Below are positions 33,484 through 43,757 of a stretch of DNA of 64,000 nucleotides, in pieces. Origin of the DNA: an uncultured Lachnospiraceae bacterium (GTDB lineage: Bacteria; Bacillota; Clostridia; Lachnospirales; Lachnospiraceae); assembly GCA_948473115.1 (NCBI GenBank), contig CAOKWI010000018.1:1-64000 (forward strand), read 5' to 3'. Each line of letters starts with the position of its first letter. The stretch's first letter is position 1. The position numbers and the translations under genes were made by a program. Under the pieces are notes generated by a model. It ran no database searches. It was not told where the DNA came from and worked only from the letters and a program-made list of their open reading frames with translations.

Positions 33484-34893
33484 CTACAGCCACACCCTTT
33501 GCAGTCTCTCTATTCCCTCCGCGATCTGTTCCCGGGTCAATCCGCCGAATCCAATGAGCACTGTCGCCTTCCTGTTGGATTCTTCCACCATGCTCTCGGA
33601 CAATCCATAGATCTTTACGCCTTCCCGTCCCGCCTTTTCAAGCAGCTCCGCCTCTGTCACATCCCCCTTTGCGGTAAGGATCAGATGCAGTCCTGTATTT
33701 TCACCGGAGATCACATATTCCCTTTGAAACGGCTCCAGGCAGCGAAGCAGCAGCTCCTGCTTTGCCCTGTATATTTTCCTCATCTTGTTCAGGTGGCGCT
33801 CAAAGTATCCGTCCCTGATAAATTCATTCAGGATTCTCTGGTCGATCCTGGACACCGTGCAGGAATAGAAAGAGCACTCTGCCCTGTAGCGCTCCAGCAG
33901 CGGCCGGGGAAGCACCATAAAGCTGATTCGGATCGCCGGTGCGATGGCCTTGGAAAAGGTTCCGATATAAATGACTTTTCCCTGCTTGTCCGACGCCAGC
34001 AGGGCAGGGATCGGCTTGCCATAATAGCGGAACTCACTGTCATAATCATCCTCGATCAGGTAGCGGTCCGGCGCCCCCGACGCCCATTTCAAAAGCTCCA
34101 TCCGGCGGCCGATGGGCATTACCGTACCCATGGGAAACTGATGGGAGGGCATCACATATGCCGCCCGGACATTTTCTTCTGTCAGGCGGTCAGGACGCAT
34201 TCCGCTCTCATCCATGTCCACTGTCACAATATCGTAGGCAAAGGACTGGAAAATGCGGTATGTACGTATATAAGTGGGATTTTCCATGGCAATACGCACA
34301 TGCCGCCCCAGGATCTTCTCCAGAAGCATCAGGAGATAATCGTTTCCCGCTCCCACAATGATCTGTTCCGGCCGGCAGTTCACTCCCCTGGAGGAGTGAA
34401 GGTATCTGCTGATGGTCTCACGCAGGTCAAAATCTCCCTGTGCCTCACCCCTGGCAAACAGGTCGCTGTTCCCATAGGTCAGTATATTTTTGGTGATCCG
34501 CTTCCAGACGCCAAAGGGAAAGCCTGACATATCTATCTCATGGGGGGAAAAGTTATACTCCCACACTTCCCCCGATCGTGCCTGATCCGGACTATCCTGC
34601 TCCCTTACATACGGCTTCCCCGGCTCCTCCATGCGGAATAATTCTTCCATGGCACAGACAAAGTAACCCCTGTACGGCCTTGATTCAATATATCCCTCGC
34701 TGAGAAGCTGCTCATAAGCATATTCCACCGTGCTGCGGGCCACCTGCAGATATTCCGCCAGAGAACGCGTAGAGGGAAGCCTCTCGCCCGCAAGAAGCTT
34801 CCCATCCCTGATCTCTGCTTTAATATAGTCATATATCTGCTCATACAGGCATTTGTCACTGTCTGCACACAGTTCTATCGTCAAATCATACAT
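33484..34893 (-). CDS. MocR/PdxR-type regulator (GntR HTH fused to aminotransferase domain)
   Basis: A 469-residue fusion. The N-terminal GntR winged helix (YEQIYDYIKAEIRDGKLLAGERLPSTRSLAEYL by segments) is followed by a fold-type I PLP domain with the PLP-binding Lys in GTFSKAIAPAIR and VGAGNDYLL upstream. MocR proteins sense PLP or amino-acid signals; PdxR members control vitamin B6 synthesis. No pdx genes are near. It starts one base after the stop of the DUF2225 gene, so the two are co-transcribed. Confidence 0.92.
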   Translation of the reverse strand: MYDLTIELCADSDKCLYEQIYDYIKAEIRDGKLLAGERLPSTRSLAEYLQVARSTVEYAYEQLLSEGYIESRPYRGYFVCAMEELFRMEEPGKPYVREQDSPDQARSGEVWEYNFSPHEIDMSGFPFGVWKRITKNILTYGNSDLFARGEAQGDFDLRETISRYLHSSRGVNCRPEQIIVGAGNDYLLMLLEKILGRHVRIAMENPTYIRTYRIFQSFAYDIVTVDMDESGMRPDRLTEENVRAAYVMPSHQFPMGTVMPIGRRMELLKWASGAPDRYLIEDDYDSEFRYYGKPIPALLASDKQGKVIYIGTFSKAIAPAIRISFMVLPRPLLERYRAECSFYSCTVSRIDQRILNEFIRDGYFERHLNKMRKIYRAKQELLLRCLEPFQREYVISGENTGLHLILTAKGDVTEAELLEKAGREGVKIYGLSESMVEESNRKATVLIGFGGLTREQIAEGIERLQRVWL

Positions 34894-34894
34894 T

Positions 34895-35740
34895 TTACTT
34901 ATTGTTCTTTATCTGTATCATGATCTGTTCCTTGAGATCCCTGGCTTTGTCCTTCATGCGGTTATTCGCGGTAGTGGAGGTCAGGATCGAAGCAACCATG
35001 CGGCTCGCCACATCATACTTCTTTAAATGCGCGGCCAGCACTCCCAGCAGATAGTCTATGGTGACCTCATCCATGCCGCACATGGGGAAGCCCTCGTTCT
35101 GACGCGCCTCCACAAAACCGTTATACGCATTCTGGATATATTCTTCTTCCTTTGCCTTCAATTCGGACATCAGTTCCGGAGTTCCCTTCTCTGTATCCGT
35201 CACCGACTCCCGGTAGCCCCTCATAAGCCATGCGCTCTTCAGACAGATATACGCTTTCTCACTGGCTCTGCCATGCTTTACCACTGCGTTGACCAGGGCA
35301 AGCTGGTATCTGTCCACCGCCTCCTCATAGCTGTATGTTTCGTCCTTGTACTGCGGGATCTTTACCTTCGCGCTGATCGTCTCCTTAATCAGCTTCGCCT
35401 GCGCACTGGTGAGATTGGGGAAAAATCTTGTAAGCGCCGTATAACCGCATGCCGGGCAAAGTATTGCGTCGTATTTGATCGCATCAATCCCTTCATAGCG
35501 GGGCCGGAGATCCTGATCTGTGCCGATCAGCTTCGCCTTTCCTGTCTTCATGATCTTGGTGGGAATATCTCCGTCGCAGCAAGGACATTTAAAGACCTTT
35601 TCATAGATCAGGTCCTTCTCCTCGATCCTGACAGGCTCCTGAGCCTTCTTCTTCGCTTCCGCTTTCTCGGCCTCTCCATAAATATCCAAATCCTCCAGGC
35701 CATTCAGACCCAGTCCACCCAATCCGGACAATAAACTCAT
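34895..35740 (-). CDS. DUF2225 family protein
   Basis: A 281-residue protein with the DUF2225 pattern: a first zinc-like CPCCDGDIP site, then CPACGYTALTRFF, followed by an all-helical, TPR-like region (AEKAYICLKSAWLMRG ... LLGVLAAHLKKYDVASRM). The two CxxC pairs could bind zinc. Function of the family is unknown. It is the first gene of a two-gene unit with the MocR regulator. Confidence 0.88.
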   Translation of the reverse strand: MSLLSGLGGLGLNGLEDLDIYGEAEKAEAKKKAQEPVRIEEKDLIYEKVFKCPCCDGDIPTKIMKTGKAKLIGTDQDLRPRYEGIDAIKYDAILCPACGYTALTRFFPNLTSAQAKLIKETISAKVKIPQYKDETYSYEEAVDRYQLALVNAVVKHGRASEKAYICLKSAWLMRGYRESVTDTEKGTPELMSELKAKEEEYIQNAYNGFVEARQNEGFPMCGMDEVTIDYLLGVLAAHLKKYDVASRMVASILTSTTANNRMKDKARDLKEQIMIQIKNNK

Positions 35741-35866
35741 AATCCAATCCTCCTATACCAATTCCACATACACTCTTCCAATACCGTCATTCGTTTTCGG
35801 TACTTTCTGTACATCTGCCAACAGCCGAGCCAATCACTCAAAAAAGCTGACACGCGATTGGCGTGG

Positions 35867-37558
35867 TCATTTGCGAACCGGTGAGCCAGGTAACACAAAT
35901 GAACTTTTCAAGGAAACAATCCTGTTAAACACCAGCTCGCCGGGCTTTGTATCCTTAGCATCCACACAGAAGAATCCCTGCCGCACGAACTGGAAGCGGT
36001 CATATGCCTCCGCTTCCGCAAAGGCGGGCTCCAACCGGCATTCTTTCAGGACTGTCAGTGAGTTGGGATTCAGGTACAGCTCCCCCTCCTCACTGTAGAT
36101 AGCGCCTTTCTCGTCCGCTGTCGCCTCGTCGATCAGGTTCTCATAAAGGCGAACCTCCGCTTTCACAGCCTCCCGGGCAGAAACCCAGTGGATCGTGCCC
36201 TTCACCTTTCTTCCGTCGGGGCTGTTTCCTCCCCTGGACGCGGGATCGTAGGTGCAGTGTATCTCTGTGATATTGCCCTGATCATCCCTGACACAGCCGG
36301 TACAGGTCACGAAATAGGCATTCATAAGACGAACCTCATTGCCGGGAAACATACGGAAATATTTTTTCGGCGGCTCTTCCATGAAATCCTCTCTCTCGAT
36401 AAACAGCTCCCTGCCAAAGGGCATCTGCCTGGAGCCAAGCTCTTCGTTCTCAGGATTGTTCACGGCAGTCACCATTTCCGTCTGACCCTCGGGATAATTG
36501 TCGATGATCAGCTTCACGGGATCCAGCACCGCCATATAGCGGGGTGCCTTCGGTTTCAGATCCTCACGGATACAATATTCAAGAGCCGCTGAATCCGCAA
36601 CCGACTGCGCCTTGGACACACCGCACATCTCCACAAACATCCGGATGGATTCGGGCGTGTAACCGCGCCGCCTCAATGCGGCGATGGACACCAGCCTGGG
36701 ATCGTCCCAGCCGTCCACCTTGCCCTCCAGGACCAGCTTCTTGATATACCTCTTACCTGTGACAACGTTCTTCAAATACATCTTAGCCTGCTCGATCTGC
36801 TTCGGGGGATGGGGGTATTCCAGCTCCCTCACCACCCAGTCGTACAGGGGTCTGTGATCCTCAAATTCCAGCGTACAGATGGAATGGGTGATCCCCTCAA
36901 TGGCATCCTCGATGGGATGGGCGAAATCATACATGGGATAAATGCACCACTGATCCCCTGTATTGTGATGCGTCATATGAGCCACGCGGTAGATAACAGG
37001 ATCCCTCATATTGATATTGGGGGATGCCATATCGATGCGGGCCCGCAGCACCTTTTCACCGTCGGCATACTTTCCGTCCTTCATATTCTCGAACAGCTGC
37101 AGATTTTCCTCCACGGAACGGTTTCTGCCGGGATCTTCCCTGCCGGGCTCCGTAAAGGATCCCCTGTACTCCCTGATCTGTTCCGCGGTCAGATCGGACA
37201 CATAAGCCTTCCCCTTCCTGATCAGCTTAACCGCCGCCTCATACATCTGTCCGAAATAGTCGGATGCAAAAAACAACCGGTCCTCCCAGTCCGCCCCCAG
37301 CCACTGTACATCCTCCTTGATCGATTCCACAAACTCAACATCCTCTTTGGTGGGGTTTGTGTCATCGAAGCGCATATTGAACCTGCCGCCGTATTTGCAG
37401 GCCAATCCGTAATTGACAAGAATGGACTTTGCATGCCCTATGTGAAGGTAGCCGTTAGGCTCCGGCGGAAACCGGGTGTTGACGGTATCGTAAACGCCCT
37501 CCGCCAGATCCTTCTCAATGATCATTTCAATAAAGTTTTTTGATTCCACTTCACTCAT
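35867..37558 (-). CDS. glnS: Glutaminyl-tRNA synthetase
   Basis: Class I synthetase of 563 residues that charges tRNA-Gln directly. The HIGH motif is HIGH (39-42, within [14 protein letters not shown]). The family's second motif appears as [10 protein letters not shown] followed by [11 protein letters not shown] rather than a canonical KMSKS. The C-terminal beta-barrel anticodon domain is present. Many Firmicutes lack GlnRS and use GatCAB for Gln-tRNA; here both glnS and gatCAB exist, which assigns GatCAB to Asn-tRNA (inference). Confidence 0.96.
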   Translation of the reverse strand: MSEVESKNFIEMIIEKDLAEGVYDTVNTRFPPEPNGYLHIGHAKSILVNYGLACKYGGRFNMRFDDTNPTKEDVEFVESIKEDVQWLGADWEDRLFFASDYFGQMYEAAVKLIRKGKAYVSDLTAEQIREYRGSFTEPGREDPGRNRSVEENLQLFENMKDGKYADGEKVLRARIDMASPNINMRDPVIYRVAHMTHHNTGDQWCIYPMYDFAHPIEDAIEGITHSICTLEFEDHRPLYDWVVRELEYPHPPKQIEQAKMYLKNVVTGKRYIKKLVLEGKVDGWDDPRLVSIAALRRRGYTPESIRMFVEMCGVSKAQSVADSAALEYCIREDLKPKAPRYMAVLDPVKLIIDNYPEGQTEMVTAVNNPENEELGSRQMPFGRELFIEREDFMEEPPKKYFRMFPGNEVRLMNAYFVTCTGCVRDDQGNITEIHCTYDPASRGGNSPDGRKVKGTIHWVSAREAVKAEVRLYENLIDEATADEKGAIYSEEGELYLNPNSLTVLKECRLEPAFAEAEAYDRFQFVRQGFFCVDAKDTKPGELVFNRIVSLKSSFVLPGSPVRK

Positions 37559-37615
37559 CTATATCATCCTGTCCTCTTTTCACTCACATTTTTTCCTGCC
37601 GGAATGGCACTATTA

Positions 37616-40075
37616 TTAATATAGCACACCTGACTGTGCCTTAGCAAGCAATTCTTCCGGGGAGTAGATAGAAATCGCATACTGCTCCCCGTTTCTCCCG
37701 CTCACAATCAGTCTGTCCTGCTCCTGATCCAACGCCGCCAGATTCTCAATGATGCCTGTCAGCTGAAAATCAGGGCTGAGCATATAGCCGTAGCTGACTC
37801 CGCACACATAATGGTTTCCCCGGCTGTCCGTGCCCAGATCGTACTGCAGATAGGGCGACTGTAAGGGAAAGCTTCCTTTCAGGGTGAAATCCGCCCCGTC
37901 GTAAACGCGGCAGACACAGTCACTGTAGCTGACATACAGCAGGCTGTCCTCCTGACCGTAAAACAGATACTCCGCCAGCTCCGGTTCCTCCAGCCCCTTC
38001 TCCCTGGCAAACTCCACAGCCTCAAGGCCCTGCAGGTATTCCCCCTCCGGAAGCGCCGCCGCTTTCTCCAAAGGGACAAATTCCGGATTGCCGGAATAAT
38101 CGTATATGGTCACGCTGTTATCCTGATAGGGAAGCACCAGATTCCCCTCCGCGGACACCAGAAATTCCTTTACATTATTGGAATGGCTCTGGAACTGGCC
38201 CTCCATCACATAGTCCGTCCCATTGGACACCATGATCGTGTGAAACTCACCGCTTCTGGTATACACGAAAAAGATATCGCTCCCCCTGCTCACGGCGCCT
38301 CCCGCCACACTGCTTCCCAGAGGGAAACGGCTGTATTCCCTGCCGTCCGCCAGGCCGATCAGCCTGGTCTCCTGTCCGGTGACCAGCAAAAGCTTATCTG
38401 CCTCCTGGGCATAGGGACGCAGGATCTCCGTCCCCCTGCAGTTCTCATAGCTGCTGTCCCATATAATATCGTGTGTTTTCAAATCCCATGCAGACAGCCC
38501 AGCCTGAAAATACTCGTAATCCTCCCCGGCGTAATTGTCCAGCACATAAACCGTATCCCCCACGATCTCCACATCCGCAACCCGCTGCGGACCCGTGGGG
38601 ATCCTCCACTGATCCCCTGTGGAGAGATGCCATACCACAAGATCCCTTTCCTCCCGCTCCTCTCCGCCGCCCACAGGCACCTGGAAAAACAGCATTGGGT
38701 CTTCCCCCCTGAAAAGCAGCCTTCCGATGGATGCGTAGGCATTTTCCGTCAGGTAAGAGCCCAGCTCCTCCAGGGAATCACTGTCATAGACCCTGATCTG
38801 TCCCAGACTCTCGACCGCCAGGCAGCTTCCCCCGGGATCCGACGCAAGCTCCGAAGGAAAGGCTTTCTCCAGAAACAGCGATGTCTCCCCTGTTTCCATG
38901 TCACATATCATGACACTGCCCGACTGGTCTTCATAGGCAAACCTGTCCCCCGAAAGAAACGCAAACGTACTGTTATCCCCTATGGCGCTCTCACAGTCTT
39001 CCCTGACGAGCAGCACCCTCCCCGTGGAAAGCTCCCAGAGAGTCAAAGTGCCGGATTCATCGTAAGTCAGCAGCTTCCCGCGGTCCGGAGACAGAGCCAT
39101 ACTATAGATAACGCCTGCTGTTTTTAACTGCCTGCGGGGTTTTATATAACTTCCGTTATCATATGCGTGGAGGCTTTCCGTAAGCGCGTACTGCGCTTCC
39201 GGAGTGTAGGGCAGTCTCATACCCTCATACTCCGTCATTGCGCTGACCGCCGTCTCGATGGCGCGGATCCTGTCTCCCCGCTCCAGGAGACGTAAGGCCT
39301 CCGCCGCCAGGCTGCGGGCCTGGTTCTCCAGCAGCGCGTCATTCTGTGCCGCGATCTCCGCCGCCTGCGCCTCCAGTGAAACAGCCTGTGCCTCGATCTG
39401 CTCCTTCTGGCTTTGAATGCGAAGAGCCATATAAGTACTGAACGTCCCAAAGCAGAGGCACACCGCCGCGGCAGTCAGCGACGCCGCCAGGATCCTTCTC
39501 ATCCGCCTCTCCCTGTGCCGTTGGCGCAGATCGTCATAATTCAGCGAAAACATAGGCGCCATAAGCCGCAGCTTTTCCGTTTTGAGGGCCTTCAGCATTT
39601 CCCTCCTCGTCTTCCCCCGGATATCCGCTGCCAGGGGCTCCAGCTGTCTTCGCACCGTTCCTGTGCTTCCGTCCGGATTCTGCACCGTCTCTTCTTCGTA
39701 CAGCAATTCCTCCGGAAAGGATTCTTCCGGCTCTCCCTCGATCAGCACCGCGAAGACATTCCTTCTCCCATGCATGCCGATAAAGGTCTCGATCTCCTTC
39801 CTGCACCAGAGAGACTCCCGCAGTCTGGGCGAACAGATCACCACCAGATACTCCGACTGCCGCAGCGCCTCCGTGATGTTGTCCTCCAGGCTGTTGGTCA
39901 GGGGAAGCTCATCCCTGTCGCGGAAGACCCGGGTGATCCTTGTCCTGCCTTCAGTCCTGCCGGAAAGCTTACCCGGCAAACGAAAAGCCTCCATCTGCCG
40001 ATGAAGGTTTTCCGCCGCAAATTGATCCAATTCCGTATGCCGGTAACTGATAAAGGCATCATACCTGTATTTCAT
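37616..40075 (-). CDS. TIR domain - transmembrane - beta-propeller protein
   Basis: A protein of about 819 residues. The ATG at 40075 (or the adjacent ATG at 40078) follows AAGGAG; longer readings have no site. Residues 1-120 are a TIR domain (AFISYRH; LVVICSPRLRESLWCRKEIETF), with Glu94 in the position of the catalytic Glu of NAD-cleaving TIRs. A basic stretch and one TM helix (about 195-217) follow, then a coiled coil (220-255) and a helical segment. The C-terminal 500 residues are WD40-like repeats (LSPDRGKLLTYDESGTLTLWEL and similar), forming a propeller outside the membrane. It overlaps the DHH gene by 17 bp. Comparable proteins are frequent in gut Firmicutes; defence or signalling roles are unproven. 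Confidence 0.85.
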   Translation of the reverse strand: MKYRYDAFISYRHTELDQFAAENLHRQMEAFRLPGKLSGRTEGRTRITRVFRDRDELPLTNSLEDNITEALRQSEYLVVICSPRLRESLWCRKEIETFIGMHGRRNVFAVLIEGEPEESFPEELLYEEETVQNPDGSTGTVRRQLEPLAADIRGKTRREMLKALKTEKLRLMAPMFSLNYDDLRQRHRERRMRRILAASLTAAAVCLCFGTFSTYMALRIQSQKEQIEAQAVSLEAQAAEIAAQNDALLENQARSLAAEALRLLERGDRIRAIETAVSAMTEYEGMRLPYTPEAQYALTESLHAYDNGSYIKPRRQLKTAGVIYSMALSPDRGKLLTYDESGTLTLWELSTGRVLLVREDCESAIGDNSTFAFLSGDRFAYEDQSGSVMICDMETGETSLFLEKAFPSELASDPGGSCLAVESLGQIRVYDSDSLEELGSYLTENAYASIGRLLFRGEDPMLFFQVPVGGGEEREERDLVVWHLSTGDQWRIPTGPQRVADVEIVGDTVYVLDNYAGEDYEYFQAGLSAWDLKTHDIIWDSSYENCRGTEILRPYAQEADKLLLVTGQETRLIGLADGREYSRFPLGSSVAGGAVSRGSDIFFVYTRSGEFHTIMVSNGTDYVMEGQFQSHSNNVKEFLVSAEGNLVLPYQDNSVTIYDYSGNPEFVPLEKAAALPEGEYLQGLEAVEFAREKGLEEPELAEYLFYGQEDSLLYVSYSDCVCRVYDGADFTLKGSFPLQSPYLQYDLGTDSRGNHYVCGVSYGYMLSPDFQLTGIIENLAALDQEQDRLIVSGRNGEQYAISIYSPEELLAKAQSGVLY

Positions 40076-41585
40076 CATAACTCCTTGCAAAGATATCCCG
40101 CTCCACCACATAGACGTCGTGAAGGTCATCGCTGCGGACCGCAAGATAATCTCCCGGCCTGCCCAGCATATACTTGTTCCTGTCCCAGGCAGTGAAGACC
40201 TTTACCCCTTTCTCCAGCGGCCTGGCATGGATATGTATCTCACCTGTGGGAACGCACATTCTGGCAAAGTCGGTCAGGGGCAGATTCTGCCCGTTCTCCC
40301 TGTTTTTGACAGTGGGGGAATACTCTGTGGCGCCCAGGGTCTCCCGCTCATTGTACCTTTGATCCAGGGTGCGGTAGGATTCCAGGAACTTCCTGCGGCG
40401 GTTGGGGTAGACTTCTCCCTTGATGCCGATCATGATATAGAGGTCCTCCTCCACCTTCATGTCCACATCCCCCTCCAGGGTGCGGATAGTGATCAGCGTA
40501 CCCACCGGAAGGATCTCATCCGCCTTTACATAGCCCACAGGGATTTTCCGTTTCAGATAGGGCTTCATGGTTCCCAGATCCACTTCATAGTTCTCGGCAT
40601 AGATGACTTCAAAGCTGTCAAAATATTCCGTCATACGGTTATTGAAGTACCCCTCCGTATGCATGGTGGGAAACTTCTCTTCATAGCGGCGCAGGCTGAT
40701 AAAGCCGCCAGCCTTTTCATAATGGCCTCCGCCGGAACCCATGCCCTCCGCCAGATAAGCGGCCAGCTCACTGGCATTCACCTCCCTGACACAGCTCCGC
40801 ACCGAAAATTTGTACCCGTCTCCCACCTCGTTAAACACCACGCAGGTCTTTATGGCGTCCACCTGCAGCAGGAAATCACTGATCAGCCCCAGGATATTCG
40901 GATCGCAGGGCTGCGATTTGATGACCGCAAACTCATAATCGTCATTATAGCTGTAGCGGATCAGGGCAATCCCCGCTATCTCCAGCTCTTTCAGGGAGAT
41001 ATTGGAATTTCGGAACAGGGTGATCAGACTGTTGTTCACCGGAAGTTCATCGATCATGTCCATATCCAGCGGGTTCTGAAGCTCCGAAAACTGATTGGTG
41101 TCGGAATACAGTCCGTAATACAGCGCCGTCCCCAGTCCCTTGTCATCACTGATCTCAAACCCTTCCTCGGTCAGCAGCTTCCACACCAGGGTAGCGCAGC
41201 TGCCAAGACCCGGATGGATCTCCGTCCATTCCGTGGCTTCCACCTCCGCCTGGTGATGATCGATGATGGCCACATTCTCCGCCGCCAGCTTCGTCACATT
41301 CCCTGCGCCATACTGACAGTCCGCAGTGACCAGCAACCCTTCCACAGCCAGGGACGCCACCTGCTCCACAGGAATATACTCCACCGGAAGGTTCAGCTTC
41401 TCCACCATCAGCTTCAAATTTGATTTCTGGATCCGGTTCCTGCCGCTGTACACCAGCCTGACCTGCTTATTCCTGCTCTGGAAAAAGCAATAAAGACCAT
41501 ATCCGGACGCAAGGGTGTCTGCGTCCGGATTGTCATGGCACTGGATCGTTATACGATTGAATTGTTCAAGATCCGAAAGCCTCAT
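40059..41585 (-). CDS. DHH family phosphoesterase
   Basis: A 508-residue protein. The DHH domain has HDNPDADTLASG (His17, Asp21, Asp23), TADCQYG, the DHH triad Asp109-His110-His111 and YSDTNQFS, which together bind two metal ions. The DHHA1 part has GSGGGHYEKAGGF. A C-terminal extra domain of about 150 residues follows (from about residue 350). It is related to NrnA/RecJ-type enzymes that act on short oligonucleotides or cyclic dinucleotides, but the exact substrate is uncertain. It lies between the purine genes and the TIR gene, overlapping the latter. Confidence 0.9.
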   Translation of the reverse strand: MRLSDLEQFNRITIQCHDNPDADTLASGYGLYCFFQSRNKQVRLVYSGRNRIQKSNLKLMVEKLNLPVEYIPVEQVASLAVEGLLVTADCQYGAGNVTKLAAENVAIIDHHQAEVEATEWTEIHPGLGSCATLVWKLLTEEGFEISDDKGLGTALYYGLYSDTNQFSELQNPLDMDMIDELPVNNSLITLFRNSNISLKELEIAGIALIRYSYNDDYEFAVIKSQPCDPNILGLISDFLLQVDAIKTCVVFNEVGDGYKFSVRSCVREVNASELAAYLAEGMGSGGGHYEKAGGFISLRRYEEKFPTMHTEGYFNNRMTEYFDSFEVIYAENYEVDLGTMKPYLKRKIPVGYVKADEILPVGTLITIRTLEGDVDMKVEEDLYIMIGIKGEVYPNRRRKFLESYRTLDQRYNERETLGATEYSPTVKNRENGQNLPLTDFARMCVPTGEIHIHARPLEKGVKVFTAWDRNKYMLGRPGDYLAVRSDDLHDVYVVERDIFARSYDEIQV

Positions 41586-41603
41586 CTGTAATTCCTTTCT
41601 TTT

Positions 41604-42782
41604 CTAATGATGGAACAGCCTGATCCCTGTAAACGCCATCACCATCTGATACTTGTCACAGCACTCAATGACCGCATCGTCCCGCACGGAACCGCCGGGC
41701 TGGGCGATATACTTCACACCGCTCTTGTAAGCCCTCTCAATATTGTCGGAGAAAGGGAAAAAGGCGTCGCTTCCCAGCGTCACATCCTGCATTTTATCCA
41801 GCCATGCGCGCTTTTCCTCCCCGGTAAACACGGGCGGCTTCACCTTGAAAGTACGCTCCCACACGCCGTCCGCCAGCACATCCATACACTCATCGCCCAT
41901 ATATACATCAATGGCGTTATCCCTGTCCGCCCTGCCCAGTCCGTCCACAAACTGCAGTCCCATCACCTGGGGAGACTGGCGCAGGAACCAGTTATCCGCC
42001 TTCTGGCCTGCCAGTCTGGTACAGTGGATGCGGGACTGCTGGCCCGCGCCGATGCCGATGGCCTGCCCGCCCTTTACATAACACACGGAATTTGACTGAG
42101 TATATTTCAGGGTGATCAGGGCAATCTTCATATCGATCAGCGCCTTCTCAGGAATCTCCTTATTCTGTGTGACGATATTGGAGAGCAGGCCGCCATCGAT
42201 ATCCAGTTCGTTCCTGCCCTGTTCGAAGGTAATACCATACACCTGTTTTTTTTCAATTTCAGCCGGAATGTAAGAGGTGTCGATCCGGATCACATTGTAA
42301 TTGCCCTTCTTCTTCTCTTTTAACAGCTCCAGCGCCTCCTCCGTATAGCCGGGGGCAATGACACCGTCGGACACCTCCCGCTTGATCAGTCTCGCGGTAT
42401 CGGTATCGCAGACATCCGACAGGGCGATAAAGTCCCCAAAGGAAGACATCCGATCCGCGCCCCTGGCCCTGGCATAAGCGCAGGCAAGGGGGGACAGCTC
42501 TCCCAGATCGTCCACCCAGTATATCTTCGCCAGTGTGTCGTCCAGGGGGAGGCCTACCGCCGCTCCCGCGGGGGAAACATGTTTAAAGGAAGCTGCCGCC
42601 GGAAGCCCCGTTGCCTCCTTCAATTCCTTTACCAGCTGCCAGCCGTTGAAGGCGTCCAGGAAATTGATATATCCCGGCCTGCCGTTCAGCACGGTCACAG
42701 GGAGCTCGCTCCCGTCCTCCATATAAATTCGGGAAGGCTTCTGATTAGGATTACATCCGTATTTTAATTCAATCTCTTTCAT
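41604..42782 (-). CDS. AICAR transformylase (stand-alone PurH C-terminal domain)
   Basis: Phosphoribosylaminoimidazolecarboxamide formyltransferase, the ninth step of purine synthesis. At 392 residues it lacks the MGS-like IMP cyclohydrolase domain of the usual bifunctional PurH (about 510-520 residues). Diagnostic stretches are KYGCNPNQKPSR, ASFKHVSPAGAAVG with the catalytic Lys-His, SNSVCYVKGGQAIGIGAGQQSR and a C-terminal AQPGGSVRD. The missing cyclohydrolase activity is supplied by the next gene upstream. Spacing of 56 bp suggests one transcript. Confidence 0.93.
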   Translation of the reverse strand: MKEIELKYGCNPNQKPSRIYMEDGSELPVTVLNGRPGYINFLDAFNGWQLVKELKEATGLPAAASFKHVSPAGAAVGLPLDDTLAKIYWVDDLGELSPLACAYARARGADRMSSFGDFIALSDVCDTDTARLIKREVSDGVIAPGYTEEALELLKEKKKGNYNVIRIDTSYIPAEIEKKQVYGITFEQGRNELDIDGGLLSNIVTQNKEIPEKALIDMKIALITLKYTQSNSVCYVKGGQAIGIGAGQQSRIHCTRLAGQKADNWFLRQSPQVMGLQFVDGLGRADRDNAIDVYMGDECMDVLADGVWERTFKVKPPVFTGEEKRAWLDKMQDVTLGSDAFFPFSDNIERAYKSGVKYIAQPGGSVRDDAVIECCDKYQMVMAFTGIRLFHH

Positions 42783-42838
42783 GACATATGCTCCTGTTGT
42801 AATTTTGTCTGGTGTCTATTTTCTATATTCATTCTGCT

Positions 42839-43546
42839 CTACCGGTTCTTATTTACGATCCTGGTCTCATATTTCCCGGTCTCAATATCGATGTATCTGA
42901 CGAACAGAGATACCTTGTTATCTTCATTGAGACTGTTCCAGATCATCTCCGTAAAAGCATCGATATCCCGGTCTACCGCCACCTCCTTCGGCTCACCCTG
43001 AAAGCTGGGCAGAGGATTCCCGTCATGCATATATGTATGGATGAACCTTCCCTCTCCGGCCCTTGGGTTTTCGTAGGCAAAGGTATTGCGGATGCAGGTG
43101 GAGGGATCCCCGTTATTACTCTTTAAAATGGACATGGCGTAATTGTAATTTCCGCCCTCTATATGCATAATACCGGAAATGCGGGGTGTGTAATTGGGGC
43201 CGTCGGGTTCAAATTCCCTGCTGCGGAGGGACTGCTCAAAAGTAAGCTGCCTGTCCATACCCTCATAAATGGTATCTGTCTGGTCACCGTTAGTGACAAT
43301 GGTCTTGTTTCCAAGCACACGAACCGGCGCATAGATGACCAGGCTGGGATCTTCCAGCTTGGAAGGATCAAAAGCCTTGGTACGGATTCCCTCACCATCC
43401 GCCACAAACACACGGTTGCGGCTGTTGGAGCTCCTTCCCATAATAAAGTAGGCTGTGACTGCCTGTTTCCCGTCCGCAGATCTCCCGATGACGATTCCCC
43501 TTCCGGGGTACGAATTGCTTTTTAATTCCTGTTCCAGTGATAACAT
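42839..43546 (-). CDS. purO: IMP cyclohydrolase, PurO type
   Basis: Stand-alone cyclohydrolase that closes FAICAR to IMP. The ATG at 43546 follows GGAGGA and gives 235 residues. The fold is that of the archaeal PurO/IMP_cyclohyd family, not the PurH N-terminal domain: PGRGIVIGRSADGKQAVTAYFIMGRS, VYAPVR-like segments, NYTPRISG and TYMHDGNPLPSFQGEP. It is followed by the single-domain AICAR transformylase, so the bifunctional PurH has been replaced by two proteins. Confidence 0.9.
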   Translation of the reverse strand: MLSLEQELKSNSYPGRGIVIGRSADGKQAVTAYFIMGRSSNSRNRVFVADGEGIRTKAFDPSKLEDPSLVIYAPVRVLGNKTIVTNGDQTDTIYEGMDRQLTFEQSLRSREFEPDGPNYTPRISGIMHIEGGNYNYAMSILKSNNGDPSTCIRNTFAYENPRAGEGRFIHTYMHDGNPLPSFQGEPKEVAVDRDIDAFTEMIWNSLNEDNKVSLFVRYIDIETGKYETRIVNKNR

Positions 43547-43629
43547 ACTCTTCCTCCGTTTTGTCAGGAACTGAGTTTCCGAAATCCAGTTCCCCGGCAA
43601 CTCTTTTCCGTTATAGTATCCTATTGAAA

Positions 43630-43658
43630 ATCTTACACGGTTTGCCTGAAATATGCAA
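43630..43658 (-). promoter_or_regulatory. Promoter of the purO-AICAR transformylase unit
   Basis: On the minus strand, a -35 TTGCAT (43653-43658), a 17-bp spacer and a -10 TAAGAT (43630-43635), about 85 bp before the start codon. Confidence 0.6.
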
Positions 43659-43720
43659 TACTTTTCAGCAGAAATACAGTGGATACAGGTAACAGTTCCG
43701 CTCAATATTCTATAAAAAAG

Positions 43721-43729
43721 TGGTATAAT
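43721..43729 (+). promoter_or_regulatory. Extended -10 promoter of the small gene at 43758
   Basis: TGGTATAAT is an extended -10 (TGnTATAAT). The -35 region is poor. The start codon follows 28 bp later. Confidence 0.55.
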
Positions 43730-43757
43730 AGGTAAAAACCACAAGGGGGAAAAAGGC

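Noticed and set aside
40076..40144. Longer N-terminus for the TIR protein
   Set aside because: It reads through the overlapping DHH gene without a ribosome site, while AAGGAG precedes the MMKYRYD start.
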